Shown one piece after another: positions 1 to 9,608 of a stretch of DNA of 64,000 nt. The stretch is from contig NZ_CP036403.1 of NCBI RefSeq assembly GCF_004322775.1, forward strand, positions 1,116,001-1,180,000, in the 5' to 3' direction. The notes below the pieces were generated by a model that was not told the DNA's origin, did not search any database, and saw only the letters and a list, made by a program, of their open reading frames with translations. Within the stretch, counting starts at the first letter, position 1, and every line of letters begins with the position of its first letter. The DNA is from Ornithinimicrobium sufpigmenti (GTDB lineage: Bacteria > Actinomycetota > Actinomycetes > Actinomycetales > Dermatophilaceae). The translations under genes and the position numbers were made by a program.

Positions 1-45
1 ACCTTCGTCCCGCCGAAGGAGTACCGCTACCCGCACATGGGCTGA
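1..45 (+). CDS. C-terminal fragment of an unidentified protein
   Basis: The window opens inside a reading frame that ends with TGA at 43-45. Only 14 residues are visible (TFVPPKEYRYPHMG), too few to assign a family. A strong hairpin follows 17 bases downstream, which supports this being a real gene end. Confidence 0.5.
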   Translation, partial: TFVPPKEYRYPHMG

Positions 46-62
46 CCCGCGACGTGGGACGT

Positions 63-100
63 GTCCCGGGGAGAGGCCACCGGTGGCCTCTCCCCGGGAC
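63..100 (+). terminator. Perfect 18-bp hairpin terminator
   Basis: Positions 63-80 are the exact reverse complement of 83-100, leaving a 2-base centre. There is no T tract on either side, as is usual for high-GC actinobacterial hairpins. It lies between a plus-strand gene end (45) and the minus-strand gene end at 159, so it can serve both directions. Confidence 0.75.
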
Positions 101-158
101 ATCCGTCACGGAGAGCGTCCCGACCGCGGACCCGGCTGATGCGGGGTGGTCAGCGCGC

Positions 159-671
159 TCAGGGAGCGGGATGGTCGGCGAGCCACTCCGCGGCGAGCTG
201 GCGCTCCTCGCGGATCATCCGGCTCACCTGCTCGGAGACCATGGCCTCGATCCGGCGGCCGAGCAGGGGGATCCGGGCGTCCAGGTCGCCGTCGACCGTG
301 TGCTCGGTCTGCCCTGGACCCTGGCCGCGGCGCAGGTGCATCCCGCCGGTGAAGGAGACGGGTATGCCGGGCAGCTCCAGGCTCATCGCGCCCTCGCGTT
401 CGCCGTCGGCGTCCGGGGCGCCCCAGCGCACCGTCTCCACCAGCAGCAGGGTCGGGCCGACGAAGGCCTTGGCGAAGTCGGGGACCCCGTCGCTGGGGAT
501 GTGCCGCTGGGTGGTCACCGTGGTCGTGCCGTCCGGCTCCCGGTCGATCGTCACCGTCTGGTCGGTGGCACCGGTCCGCACGCAGCGGGCGACCTGGTAG
601 TCGTGGTCGGTGAGCATCTCGTAGGTGCGCAGCGGGTCCGCGGCGTGGATGACGGTCTCGGTGATCCTCAT
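159..671 (-). CDS. DUF2505 family protein (SRPBCC-like)
   Basis: A 170-residue protein that I recognise as the actinobacterial DUF2505 family, which has the START/SRPBCC ligand-binding fold. It begins MRITETVIHAAD, and the middle has alternating strand-like segments (QTVTIDREPDGTTTVTTQR; EGAMSLELPGIPVSFTGG) with a C-terminal amphipathic helix (EAMVSEQVSRMIREERQLAAEW), the usual layout for the fold. No catalytic residues are known for the family and its ligand is unknown. It lies 24 bases downstream of the minus-strand gene at 696-1163, so the two are probably co-transcribed. Confidence 0.8.
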   Translation of the reverse strand: MRITETVIHAADPLRTYEMLTDHDYQVARCVRTGATDQTVTIDREPDGTTTVTTQRHIPSDGVPDFAKAFVGPTLLLVETVRWGAPDADGEREGAMSLELPGIPVSFTGGMHLRRGQGPGQTEHTVDGDLDARIPLLGRRIEAMVSEQVSRMIREERQLAAEWLADHPAP

Positions 672-695
672 GGGCTCACGGTAGTCGAGCCCTCG

Positions 696-1163
696 TCAGG
701 GAGCACCGCGCAGCAGGCGCTGCGCGGCGTGCAGGCGGCGCAGCACCACACCCTTGTCGGCGGCCCGCAGGCGGCCGGTCCGGGCCCGGTCCGCGACGTG
801 GTCGAGCAGCTCGGCCAGGTCCTCGGCGACCTCCGCCGCACCCAGCGCCCACGGCCGGCCCGCGCCGTCACCGCGCAGCGTCATCGCCGCGACCCGCAGC
901 CGGGCGGCCGCTGCGCGGCACGAGGCATGGTCGGCGGGGCCGTCCGGCCCGCCCAGGGCACCCGCGACGAGCGGCAGCGGCGTGGGCGCCTCCCGGCCCG
1001 CCGCGAGGTCGACGCACCGGTGCGTCAGACCGTCCACCAGACCGTCGACGAACCCGGTCGCCTCGGCCCACCCCAGGTCCGGCGCGAGCCCCTCCAGCTC
1101 GCGTGCGGCCCGCCACGCGGCGACGCTCCCGGGGGCGCTGACCTCGGGGCGCGGAGACGTCAT
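696..1163 (-). CDS. Hypothetical protein, helical
   Basis: A 155-residue, alanine- and leucine-rich protein starting MTSPRPEVSAPGS. I do not recognise a family. It has no signal peptide or membrane segment and is predicted by eye to be mostly helical, with a basic C-terminus (RLRAADKGVVLRRLHAAQRLLRG). It is transcribed divergently from the glutamate dehydrogenase gene, with a 114-base gap, and is followed closely by the DUF2505 gene. The reading frame has the codon bias of its neighbours, so it is probably real. Confidence 0.6.
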   Translation of the reverse strand: MTSPRPEVSAPGSVAAWRAARELEGLAPDLGWAEATGFVDGLVDGLTHRCVDLAAGREAPTPLPLVAGALGGPDGPADHASCRAAAARLRVAAMTLRGDGAGRPWALGAAEVAEDLAELLDHVADRARTGRLRAADKGVVLRRLHAAQRLLRGAP

Positions 1164-1277
1164 ACCGCCACTCTAGGCAGGTCGACGCCTGAGTGGGTGG
1201 GTCATCCCCAGCCGGGTAACCTGACCTGGAGCCCACGAGGACGTGCGGCCGAGGCTACCGAGGAGTTCCTGACTGCG

Positions 1278-4200
1278 ATGGCGTCCACCGACACGCTGTT
1301 CGACCGCTTCTACCACCACGTGTCCGAGGAGGAGAAGGACGGGCGTGACCCGAGCCAGATGGCGGCCGCGGCGTCCTCGATGGCGCAGCTGTCGGCGGGC
1401 CGCACCCCGGGCAGCGCAGCGGTCAAGGTCCTCAACCCCAGTACCGAGGGCGACGGGTGGAGCAGCCGGTACACCGTGGTCCAGGTGGTCGTGGACGACA
1501 TGCCCTTCATCGTCGACTCCGTCCTGGGCGAGGTGACCCGGCACGGGTACGGGGTCAACCGCCTGCTGCACCCGCAGATGGTCGTCGACACCTCCTCCGG
1601 CGAGGTCCTGGACGTCGACCCGCTGCACGCCGGTGAGGGTCAGCGGGTGGAGTCCTGGGTGCAGGTGGACATCGACCGCCTGCCCTCCGACGTCGCTCGC
1701 GCGGAGCTGGCGGCCGACCTGGAGCGGGTGCTCACCGACGTGCGCCACGCGGTGGAGGACTGGGGCGCCATGCGGCAGCGGGCGCGGGCGATCATGGCCG
1801 AGCTCGAGCTGCGCCCACCGGACACCGTCGACCCCGAGACCGTGGCACCCACCATCGACTTCCTGCGCTGGGTGGACGACCACCACTTCACCTACCTGGG
1901 CTACCGGTCCTACGACCTGGTCGAAGAGGACGGCAGCAGCACCGCGGCCCTGCGCTCGGTCCCCGGCAGCGGGCTGGGCATCCTGCGCGAGGAGCCCGGC
2001 GCACCCGCCACGGTCAGCGAGCTGCGCCCCGAGGCCGCCGCCACCGCCCGCGAGCCGCGCCTGCTCACCGTGACGAAGGCCAACACCCGGGCCACGGTCC
2101 ACCGCACCGTGCCGCTCGACTACGTGGGGATCCGCCGCTTCGACGACCGCGGGGAGGTCATCGGCGAGCACCGCTTCCTGGGCCTGTTCACCCAGACCGC
2201 CTACGCCGAGTCGACCACCCGGCTGCCGATCGTGGGGGGCAAGGTGAGGCGCATCCTGCAGGAGTCCGGCTACGCGCCCGACAGCCACTCCGGCAAGGAC
2301 CTGCTCAGCGTCCTGGAGGCCTACCCGCGCGACGAGCTCTTCCAGGCCACCGCGGAGGAGCTCGGCCGGACGGCCAACGACGTCGTGCGCCTGCTGGAGC
2401 GGCCGGCGGCCAAGCTCTACGTGCGCCGCGACGAGTTCGGCCGCTTCGTCACCGCCCTCGTCTTCCTGCCCCGTGACCGCTACAACACGGCCAACCGGAT
2501 CCGGGTGCAGCGGATGCTGGAGGAGGCCTACGGCGGGGAGCTGGCCGACTACGCCACGCGCGTCGGCGACGGGCCCCTGGCCCAGATGCACTTCGTGATC
2601 CGCCTGCCCAAGGGCGAGACGGTCCCCGACGTGGACCCGCAGGAGCTGCAGGACCGGCTGGCCGAGGCGACCCGCACCTGGGTGGAGGGGCTGACCGAGG
2701 CGGTCGCCGCCCAGGTCGAGGACGAGGGGGACGCGGGTGACCTCGTGGCCGGCTACGCCTACGCCTTCCCCGAGGCCTATAAGGAGGACTTCGAGGGGGA
2801 GGCCGCCTTCTTCGACCTCGGCCGGCTCTCCGACCTGCACGGCGAGGAGCGCTCCGCCCGGCCTCACCTCTACCGCGAGGAGGGGGACGCGGACGAGGAG
2901 CGGCGGATGAAGGTCTACCGCACCGAGGAGATGTCGCTCACCGACGTGCTGCCGGTCTTCGCCGACCTCGGCCTGGAGGTCACCGTCCAGCGGCCCTACG
3001 AGCTGGACCCCGACGGCGGCCCGGTCAGCTACATCTACGACTACGGCCTGCGCGCCAAGGACGCCTCGGTCTGGACCGGGGGAGAGGAGCGCACCGAGGA
3101 GGAGGTGGCCGCCGCCTTCGAGGACGCCTTCTCCGCGGTATGGGGTGGGGCGGCCGAGTCCGACACGCTCAACGGGCTGGTCCTCACCGCGGGGCTGGAC
3201 TGGCGCCGCGTGGTCATCCTGCGCGCCCTGGTCCGCTACCTGCGCCAGGTCGGCACCTACAGCCTCGACTACCTCGAGGAGGCGCTCGTCGCCAACCCGC
3301 CGATCGCCCGGCGGATGGTCGAGCTCTTCGAGGCCCGCTTCGACCCCGACCGCGAGGGGGACCGGGAGGAGCGCACGGCGGAGGTCGTCCAGGAGCTGAC
3401 CGCGGCCCTGGACGAGGTCGCCAGCCTCGACCAGGACCGGATCCTGCGAGGGCTGATGGACGTGGTGATGGCCACGCTGCGGACCAACTTCTACCAGCGC
3501 CGGCAGGACGGTGCGCACAAGGCGCGCGTGGCCCTGAAGCTGCTGCCCCGCTCGCTGGACCTGCTGCCCGAGCCGCGGCCGGCCTTCGAGATCTGGGTCT
3601 ACTCGCCCAACGTCGAGGGCAGCCACCTGCGCTTCGGCAAGGTCGCCCGCGGCGGCCTGCGCTGGAGCGACCGGCGCGAGGACTTCCGCACGGAGGTGCT
3701 GGGTCTGGTCAAGGCGCAGATGGTCAAGAACGCCGTCATCGTGCCCACCGGCTCCAAGGGTGCCTTCTTCGCCAAGCAGCTGCCCGACCCCGCCGCCGAC
3801 CGGGACGCCTGGCTGGTCGAGGGGCGCTCGGCCTACCAGACCTTCATCCGCGCCCTGCTCGACGTCACCGACAACCGGGTCGCCGGCGAGGTGGTGCCGC
3901 CGGAGCGGGTGGTCCGCTACGACGACGACGACACCTACCTGGTGGTGGCGGCCGACAAGGGCACCGCGACCTTCTCCGACCTGGCCAACTCGGTGGCCCG
4001 CGACTACGGCTTCTGGCTGGACGACGCCTTCGCCTCCGGCGGCTCGGCGGGCTATGACCACAAGAAGATGGGCATCACCGCGCGCGGCGCGTGGGAGTCG
4101 GTCAAGCGGCACTTCCGCGAGCTGGGGGTCGACACCCAGGCGGAGGACTTCACCGTGGTGGGCATCGGCGACATGAGCGGTGACGTCTTCGGCAACGGCA

Positions 4201-6083
4201 TGCTCCTCTCCGAGCACATCCACCTGGTCGCGGCCTTCGACCACCGGCACATCTTCCTCGACCCCGACCCGGACGCCGCCACCTCCTACGCCGAGCGGCA
4301 GCGGATGTTCGCGCTGCCCCGCTCGTCCTGGGCGGACTACGACACCAGCCTCATCAGCGAGGGCGGTGGCGTCTACGCCCGCACCCTGAAGTCGGTCCCG
4401 ATCAGCCCCCAGGTGCGCCGGGCGCTGGGTCTGGACGAGAGCGTGCAGAAGCTGACCCCGCACGAGCTGCTGCGGGCCATCCTGTGCGCGCCGGTCGACC
4501 TGCTGTGGAACGGCGGCATCGGCACCTACGTCAAGAGCTCGCGGGAGAGCCACGCCGCCATCGGGGACCGGGCCAACGACCCCATCCGGGTCGACGGCCG
4601 GGACCTGCGCGCGCGGGTGGTCGGGGAGGGCGGCAACCTGGGTATGTCGCAGCTGGGCCGGGTGGAGGCCGCCCTGAACGGCGTGCACGTCAACACCGAC
4701 GCCATCGACAACTCCGCCGGCGTGGACAGCTCGGACTACGAGGTCAACATCAAGATCGCCCTGACCCCCCTGGTGCAGGACGGCTCGATGTCCATGGAGG
4801 AGCGCGACGAGCTGCTGGCCTCGATGACCGACGAGGTCGCCGAGAAGGTGCTGCGGCACAACTACGAGCAGAACGTGCTCATCGGCAACGGCCGCCACCA
4901 GCGCGAGGTCATGGTCACCGTGCACCAGCGGCTGATCCGTTACCTCACCGAGCACGCCGACCTCGACCCGCAGCTGGAGTTCCTGCCCGACGACGAGGAG
5001 TGGGCCCGTCGGAGGGCGGAGAACCACGCCCTGACCAGCCCCGAGTTCTCCGTCGTCGTCGCCTACGCCAAGCTGGCGCTGAAGCAGGAGCTGGAGGGCA
5101 CCGAGCTGCCCGACGACCCGGCTCTGGTGGACACCCTGCTCGGCTACTTCCCGCAGCCGCTGCAGGAGCGGGCCCGGGCGCAGATCCTGGAGCACCCGCT
5201 GCGCCGGCAGATCATCATCAACGAGATCGCCAACGCGATGATCAACCGCGGCGGGGTCTCCTTCGTCTACCGCGCCGAGGAGGAGACGGGGGCCACCGCG
5301 GCCCAGATCGCCCGGGCCTTCCACGTGGTCCGCTCGGTCTTCGCCATGCCGGACTACATCGCGCAGGTCGAGGCCCTGGACAATGTGGTCGAGACCGACA
5401 CCCAGACCGAGCTCTACCTGGAGTTCCGACGCCTGGTCGACCGGGCGGTCCGCTGGTTCCTCAACAACCGTTCGCTGTCCACCGACATGGACAAGGAGAT
5501 CGCGCGCTTCGCCGGGCCGGTGCAGCGCCTCGTGCCCCAGCTCGGGGAGCTGCTCCAGGGCAACGAGCGTCAGCGCTGGGCCGACCGCAAGCAGTGGGCG
5601 ACCGAGCACGGCGTGCCGGACGAGCTGGCCGCCACCTACGCCTCGCTGCTGGACAGCTTCTCGCTCCTCGACGTGGTCGAGCTGGCGATGGGAACCGGCT
5701 CGGAGGACTCGCAGGTCGCGCACGAGGTCGCGCAGGTGTACTTCGGGGTCTCCGAGGGCTTCCGGCTGGACGACCTGCTCACCCACGTCTCCCACCTGCC
5801 CCGCGAGGACCGGTGGGCCTCCCTGGCCCGCGGCGCCATGCGGGACGACATCTACGGCGTGATGCGCGGGCTGACCCGCACCGTCCTGGAGAGCACCGAC
5901 GCCGACGGCTACGACGGCGCCCTGGACCGGGTGGGCGGCTGGATGACCGAGCACCGGGCGGCGCTGGTGCGCATCGGGCACGTCATGCGCGCCGTCAGCG
6001 ACATGCAGGAGCCGGACCTGGCGCCCCTGTCGGTGGCGCTGCGCACGCTGCGCGGTCTGGTGCGCCAGGGCGCGGCCGACTGA
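1278..6083 (+). CDS. gdh: NAD-dependent glutamate dehydrogenase, large (180-kDa) type
   Basis: A 1601-residue enzyme of the large NAD-specific glutamate dehydrogenase family (Bac_GDH) known from Streptomyces and mycobacteria; it deaminates L-glutamate to 2-oxoglutarate and ammonium with NAD+. The open frame runs upstream to 54, but the family N-terminus matches MASTDTLFDRFYHHV at 1278, preceded by AGGAG at 1261-1265. The first 700 residues are the regulatory region. The catalytic domain follows, with GGLRWSDRREDFRTEV near residue 795, GSKGAFF near 825 and GDMSGDVFGNGM near 964. The C-terminal third is helical, as in the family, and length is normal. It is a single gene with its own terminator hairpin directly downstream. 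The long open frame on the opposite strand is a GC artefact. Confidence 0.96.
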   Translation: MASTDTLFDRFYHHVSEEEKDGRDPSQMAAAASSMAQLSAGRTPGSAAVKVLNPSTEGDGWSSRYTVVQVVVDDMPFIVDSVLGEVTRHGYGVNRLLHPQMVVDTSSGEVLDVDPLHAGEGQRVESWVQVDIDRLPSDVARAELAADLERVLTDVRHAVEDWGAMRQRARAIMAELELRPPDTVDPETVAPTIDFLRWVDDHHFTYLGYRSYDLVEEDGSSTAALRSVPGSGLGILREEPGAPATVSELRPEAAATAREPRLLTVTKANTRATVHRTVPLDYVGIRRFDDRGEVIGEHRFLGLFTQTAYAESTTRLPIVGGKVRRILQESGYAPDSHSGKDLLSVLEAYPRDELFQATAEELGRTANDVVRLLERPAAKLYVRRDEFGRFVTALVFLPRDRYNTANRIRVQRMLEEAYGGELADYATRVGDGPLAQMHFVIRLPKGETVPDVDPQELQDRLAEATRTWVEGLTEAVAAQVEDEGDAGDLVAGYAYAFPEAYKEDFEGEAAFFDLGRLSDLHGEERSARPHLYREEGDADEERRMKVYRTEEMSLTDVLPVFADLGLEVTVQRPYELDPDGGPVSYIYDYGLRAKDASVWTGGEERTEEEVAAAFEDAFSAVWGGAAESDTLNGLVLTAGLDWRRVVILRALVRYLRQVGTYSLDYLEEALVANPPIARRMVELFEARFDPDREGDREERTAEVVQELTAALDEVASLDQDRILRGLMDVVMATLRTNFYQRRQDGAHKARVALKLLPRSLDLLPEPRPAFEIWVYSPNVEGSHLRFGKVARGGLRWSDRREDFRTEVLGLVKAQMVKNAVIVPTGSKGAFFAKQLPDPAADRDAWLVEGRSAYQTFIRALLDVTDNRVAGEVVPPERVVRYDDDDTYLVVAADKGTATFSDLANSVARDYGFWLDDAFASGGSAGYDHKKMGITARGAWESVKRHFRELGVDTQAEDFTVVGIGDMSGDVFGNGMLLSEHIHLVAAFDHRHIFLDPDPDAATSYAERQRMFALPRSSWADYDTSLISEGGGVYARTLKSVPISPQVRRALGLDESVQKLTPHELLRAILCAPVDLLWNGGIGTYVKSSRESHAAIGDRANDPIRVDGRDLRARVVGEGGNLGMSQLGRVEAALNGVHVNTDAIDNSAGVDSSDYEVNIKIALTPLVQDGSMSMEERDELLASMTDEVAEKVLRHNYEQNVLIGNGRHQREVMVTVHQRLIRYLTEHADLDPQLEFLPDDEEWARRRAENHALTSPEFSVVVAYAKLALKQELEGTELPDDPALVDTLLGYFPQPLQERARAQILEHPLRRQIIINEIANAMINRGGVSFVYRAEEETGATAAQIARAFHVVRSVFAMPDYIAQVEALDNVVETDTQTELYLEFRRLVDRAVRWFLNNRSLSTDMDKEIARFAGPVQRLVPQLGELLQGNERQRWADRKQWATEHGVPDELAATYASLLDSFSLLDVVELAMGTGSEDSQVAHEVAQVYFGVSEGFRLDDLLTHVSHLPREDRWASLARGAMRDDIYGVMRGLTRTVLESTDADGYDGALDRVGGWMTEHRAALVRIGHVMRAVSDMQEPDLAPLSVALRTLRGLVRQGAAD

Positions 6084-6091
6084 CCGCATAC

Positions 6092-6127
6092 CCCGCCGGG
6101 CCGTCCTGGGAGACACGGCCCGGCGGG
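6092..6127 (+). terminator. Hairpin terminator of the glutamate dehydrogenase gene
   Basis: CCCGCCGGGCCGT at 6092-6104 pairs exactly with 6115-6127, giving a 13-bp stem with a 10-base loop, 9 bases after the stop codon. No T tract follows. Confidence 0.75.
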
Positions 6128-6159
6128 AGCCTCGCGTCCCGCGCGGCTAGGCTCCTCGC

Positions 6160-7683
6160 GTGCCCTCCTTGCGCGAGACCCTGTCCCGCTCCACGATGTC
6201 GAGCGCCGACGTCGACTGGCTGCACCGCCTGGTCGGGGACTGGCAGATGCTGGCGGACCTCTCCTTCGCCGACCTCACGCTGTGGCTGCCGGTGCAGCAG
6301 GACGACGAGGCGGACCCGCACGTCTCGCCGTGGTTCCTGGCCGCGCACGCCCGGCCCTCGACGGGGCCGAACTTCTACCACGAGGACGTCATCGGCCAGC
6401 CGCCCACGCAGGAGCGGCAGGGGTGGCTGCAGCAGGTGATGCAGACCGCCCGTCCGGTGACGCCGCCGGAGATCGGCTTCGTCCGCGAGCAGTACGTCCC
6501 GGTCGTGCGGGCGGGCCGGGCGATCGCGGTGCTGGTGCGGCATACCGACCTGCAGAACATGCGCCAGCAGGGCGGCCTGGAGGTCAACTACCTGCAGATC
6601 AGCCAGCAGCTGTTCAGCATGATCGCCGAGGGTGGCTTCCCGACCGAGGGGGCGGCCTCCGGCGGGGTGGGGCGCGGCACGCCCCGGGTCGGAGACGGGG
6701 TGGTGCGGCTCACCGCGGACGGGGTCATCGACTACGCCAGCCCGAACGCCGTGTCGGCGCTGCGCCGGCTCGGGCACACCGACCCGGTGCTGGGGGCGGA
6801 CCTGTCCGAGATCGTCACCTCGCGGCTGCCCCAGGGCACGACGCTGGACGAGACGGTGCCGCTGGTGCTCACCGGGCGGGCACCGTGGGGCACCGAGATC
6901 GCCACGCCGTCCCTCAACCTCACCCTGCGCGCCGTGCCGTTGACCCGGCGGGGGCAGCGGGTGGGTGCGCTGCTGCTGCTCAGGGACGTCAGCGAGCTGC
7001 GGCGGCGCGAGCGCGAGCTGCTGAGCAAGGACGCGACCATCCGGGAGATCCACCACCGGGTCAAGAACAACCTGCAGACGGTGGCGGCGCTGCTGCGGCT
7101 GCAGTCGCGGCGGCTGACCGACCCGGGGGCGAAGGCCGCGCTGGCCGAGGCCGGGCGGCGGCTGTCCACGGTGGCGCTGGTGCACGACACGCTCTCCCAG
7201 GGGTTCACCGAGTCGGTCGACTTCGACGATGTCGCCACCCGCATCCTGCGGGCCACCGCCGAGGTGGCCTCGACCTACACCGTCCCGGTCGCCACGGCCC
7301 TGGAGGGCAGCTTCGGCAGGTTGCGGGCGGAGGCCGCGACCCACCTGGCGATGGTGCTCGCCGAGCTGGTGCACAACGCCGTCGAGCACGGCTTCGAGGA
7401 AGGGGAGGGGGAACGGCCCACCCCGCGGGTGGTGGTCCACGCCCGGCGGCGGGTCGACAAGACGGAGGACGTGCTCGCCGTCGAGGTGCGGGACAACGGG
7501 CGCGGTATGACGGCGCCGGCCGCCGCGGCGGCCCGGGCGGGGGAGGGTCCGGGCAGCGGGCTGGGGATGCAGATCGTGCAGGCGCTGCTCACCGACCTGC
7601 GGGGTGAGATCGCCTGGGAGACAGCACAGCCGCACGGAACCGTCGTGCGGTTCACCGTGCGGCTGCGGTCAGCTGGGGCGTGA
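6160..7683 (+). CDS. pdtaS: Sensor histidine kinase, PdtaS-like (HWE/HisKA_2 type)
   Basis: A 507-residue cytosolic kinase closely resembling mycobacterial PdtaS in length and layout. An N-terminal GAF-like sensor covers about residues 1-160, a PAS-like segment about 185-285 (VRLTADGVIDYASPNAVSAL), then a HisKA_2 dimerisation domain with phospho-acceptor motif REIHHRVKNNLQT near residue 298. The HATPase domain has its N box at ELVHNAVEHG (about 401), G1 box DNGRGM (about 445) and G2 box GSGLGMQI (about 465). There is no membrane segment. In mycobacteria the partner is PdtaR, an ANTAR RNA-binding antiterminator; no pdtaR lies in this window. The start is GTG at 6160. The gene converges on whiB1. 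Confidence 0.9.
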   Translation: MPSLRETLSRSTMSSADVDWLHRLVGDWQMLADLSFADLTLWLPVQQDDEADPHVSPWFLAAHARPSTGPNFYHEDVIGQPPTQERQGWLQQVMQTARPVTPPEIGFVREQYVPVVRAGRAIAVLVRHTDLQNMRQQGGLEVNYLQISQQLFSMIAEGGFPTEGAASGGVGRGTPRVGDGVVRLTADGVIDYASPNAVSALRRLGHTDPVLGADLSEIVTSRLPQGTTLDETVPLVLTGRAPWGTEIATPSLNLTLRAVPLTRRGQRVGALLLLRDVSELRRRERELLSKDATIREIHHRVKNNLQTVAALLRLQSRRLTDPGAKAALAEAGRRLSTVALVHDTLSQGFTESVDFDDVATRILRATAEVASTYTVPVATALEGSFGRLRAEAATHLAMVLAELVHNAVEHGFEEGEGERPTPRVVVHARRRVDKTEDVLAVEVRDNGRGMTAPAAAAARAGEGPGSGLGMQIVQALLTDLRGEIAWETAQPHGTVVRFTVRLRSAGA

Positions 7684-7727
7684 GGCCCCGGGTGGGTGTG
7701 GTGGTGGGTGTGGTGCCGAGCAGGGGC

Positions 7728-7976
7728 TCAGCCGGCTCGACGGGCCCGGGCCTTGCGCCGCTTGAGGGCACGACGCTCGTCCTCGGACAGCCCGCCCCAG
7801 ACGCCGGCATCCTGACCGGTCTCCAACGCCCACTTCAAGCAGGTGTCGATCACCGGGCAGGTGCGGCAGACGGCCTTGGCCTCTTCGATCTGCTGCAGCG
7901 CCGGGCCGGTGTTGCCGATCGGGAAGAAGAGTTCAGGGTCTTCGTCGAGGCACGCCGCGCGATCGCGCCAGTCCAT
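7728..7976 (-). CDS. whiB1: WhiB1, iron-sulfur transcription factor
   Basis: An 82-residue Wbl protein. All four cluster ligands are present (C9, C37, C40, C46), followed by the G-V-W-G-G turn at 58-62 and a basic tail (RRALKRRKARARRAG) that contacts DNA. The sequence MDWRDRAACLDEDPELFF is very close to M. tuberculosis WhiB1, which binds the housekeeping sigma factor region 4 and whose [4Fe-4S] cluster reacts with nitric oxide. AAGGAG lies 8 bases before the ATG on the minus strand. The 299 bases upstream (7977-8275) hold no gene and must contain its promoter and that of the divergent amidohydrolase gene. Confidence 0.96.
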   Translation of the reverse strand: MDWRDRAACLDEDPELFFPIGNTGPALQQIEEAKAVCRTCPVIDTCLKWALETGQDAGVWGGLSEDERRALKRRKARARRAG

Positions 7977-8275
7977 CAGTAGTACTCCTTGCTCGCCGTC
8001 CAGGGACAGCGCTCTAAGTCGTCACCGGTCTGGCTAGCAGGGAACATCGCCGGACGGGACGACACATCTTTGCTCTCGTCCTGCGAGCGCCCTGAGTCGT
8101 ACGCCCGCTACATCTGAAGTGCCAACGTGGAAGTTGTGCACACTGTTCCCTAGTGTTTCATCCAGTCGGAGACGGCACAAGGGTCTTGCCCGGGCTGGTC
8201 CAGCCGTGGGTATGAGGCGTCAGTCACACTCGTGCCGGCGGGCGGCCGTCGGGCTCGGCTGTCTAGGGTGAGTTC

Positions 8276-9520
8276 ATGTCCACCTCCTCTGCTCAGGCCA
8301 GTGCCCAGACCGACCATGCCTCGTCCTCCGTCCTCGCCGTCGTGGGGGCCTATGTGGTGCCCGTCGAGGGCGACCCCATCCAGGACGGGGTCGTCCTGGT
8401 CCGCGACGGCCGGATCGAGGCCATCGGTGAGTCCGGGCAGGTCGACGTGCCGGCCGAGGCCCAGGTGGTCGACGCCGGCGGCGGCTGGGTGCTGCCCGGC
8501 CTGGTCGACGCCCACGTCCACCTCGGGGTGTGGGAGGAGGGTGAGGGCTGGGCCGGTCAGGACACCAACGAGATGACCGACCCGGTGATGGCCGCCGCGC
8601 GGGCGATCGACGGGATCAACCCGCGCGAGACCGGGTTCGACGACGCCCTGATGGGCGGGATCACCACCGTCAACGTCAACCCCGGCTCGGGCAACCCGAT
8701 CGGTGGTCAGGCGGTCGCGCTGAAGACCTACGGCCGGGTGGTGGACGAGATGGTGCTGCGCAACCCCTCGGGCGTGAAGGCGGCGCTCGGGGAGAACCCG
8801 AAGCGGGTCTACGGCGAGCAGAAGAAGACGCCCTCGACCCGGCTGGGGGTGGCGCTGGTGCTGCGGCGTGCCTTCGCCGCGGCCCGGTCCTACCAGGCCA
8901 AGGTGGCCGCTGCTGACGGCAAGCACGTCGACAGCGACCTCGTCTCCGAGGTGCTGGGCAAGGTGCTCGACCGGGAGATTCCGTGGCGCCAGCACTGCCA
9001 CCGGGCCGACGACATCGCCACCGCGCTCCGGCTGGCCGACGAGTTCGGCTACCGCCTGGTCCTGGACCACGGCACCGAGAGCTACCTGCTGGCGGACGTG
9101 CTGGCCGAGAAGCAGGTGCCGGTGCTCTACGGCCCGCTCATCGTCTCCCGCAGCAAGGTCGAGGTCCGGGAGCGCTCGCTGCGCGCCCCGGGCATCCTGG
9201 ACCGGGCCGGCGTCGAGGTCTCGATCATCACCGACCACCCGGTCGTGCCGATCGAGTACCTCATCACCCAGGCTGCGCTCGCCGTGCGCGAGGGCATGGA
9301 CCGCGACGCGGCACTGCGGGCCGTGACCATCAACCCGGCCCGGGTGCTCGGGGTGGCGGACCGGGTGGGCTCGCTGGCCGTGGGCAAGGACGCCGACCTG
9401 GCGCTCTGGTCCGGTGACCCCCTCTCGCTGCAGTCGCGGGTGCTGCGCACCTGGATCGACGGGGTGGAGGTCTACTCCTTCGACGAGGCCTCCGGCACGG
9501 GCTCGGTCCGGCCCCGCTGA
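8276..9520 (+). CDS. Amidohydrolase, imidazolonepropionase-like
   Basis: A 414-residue metal-dependent hydrolase of the amidohydrolase superfamily. Visible landmarks are the first metal motif DAHVHLG near residue 79, HCHRADD near 240 (second metal/substrate histidines), DHGTES near 264 and the catalytic Asp region ITDHPVV near 318. The C-terminal strand region (VGSLAVGKDADLALWSGDPL) is the typical composite beta-sandwich end. Substrate is not evident. It is not next to histidine-degradation genes, so imidazolonepropionase itself is unlikely. The gene stands alone, ends in a GC-rich hairpin, and starts at ATG 8276. Confidence 0.85.
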   Translation: MSTSSAQASAQTDHASSSVLAVVGAYVVPVEGDPIQDGVVLVRDGRIEAIGESGQVDVPAEAQVVDAGGGWVLPGLVDAHVHLGVWEEGEGWAGQDTNEMTDPVMAAARAIDGINPRETGFDDALMGGITTVNVNPGSGNPIGGQAVALKTYGRVVDEMVLRNPSGVKAALGENPKRVYGEQKKTPSTRLGVALVLRRAFAAARSYQAKVAAADGKHVDSDLVSEVLGKVLDREIPWRQHCHRADDIATALRLADEFGYRLVLDHGTESYLLADVLAEKQVPVLYGPLIVSRSKVEVRERSLRAPGILDRAGVEVSIITDHPVVPIEYLITQAALAVREGMDRDAALRAVTINPARVLGVADRVGSLAVGKDADLALWSGDPLSLQSRVLRTWIDGVEVYSFDEASGTGSVRPR

Positions 9521-9530
9521 GGCGGGCCGG
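9508..9530 (+). terminator. Hairpin spanning the amidohydrolase stop codon
   Basis: CCGGCCC at 9508-9514 pairs with GGGCCGG at 9524-9530; the stop codon (9518-9520) is in the loop. Short stem and no T tract, so moderate support. Confidence 0.45.
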
Positions 9531-9608
9531 AGGAGGCTGCGCCGCGGCTGGTCGACCTCGGCGCGCCTCCCCGGGGCGTGGGTCGGGCGCCCCTAGCATC
9601 CGGAGATC

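Noticed and set aside
54..1277. Upstream extension of the glutamate dehydrogenase frame by 408 residues
   Set aside because: The extension is opposite two minus-strand genes, has no homology by eye, and the known N-terminus begins at 1278.
1173..6116. A 1647-residue open frame antisense to the glutamate dehydrogenase gene
   Set aside because: Composition is His/Gly/Val/Arg-rich with no domains. It is the usual mirror frame of a high-GC gene whose third codon positions are G or C.
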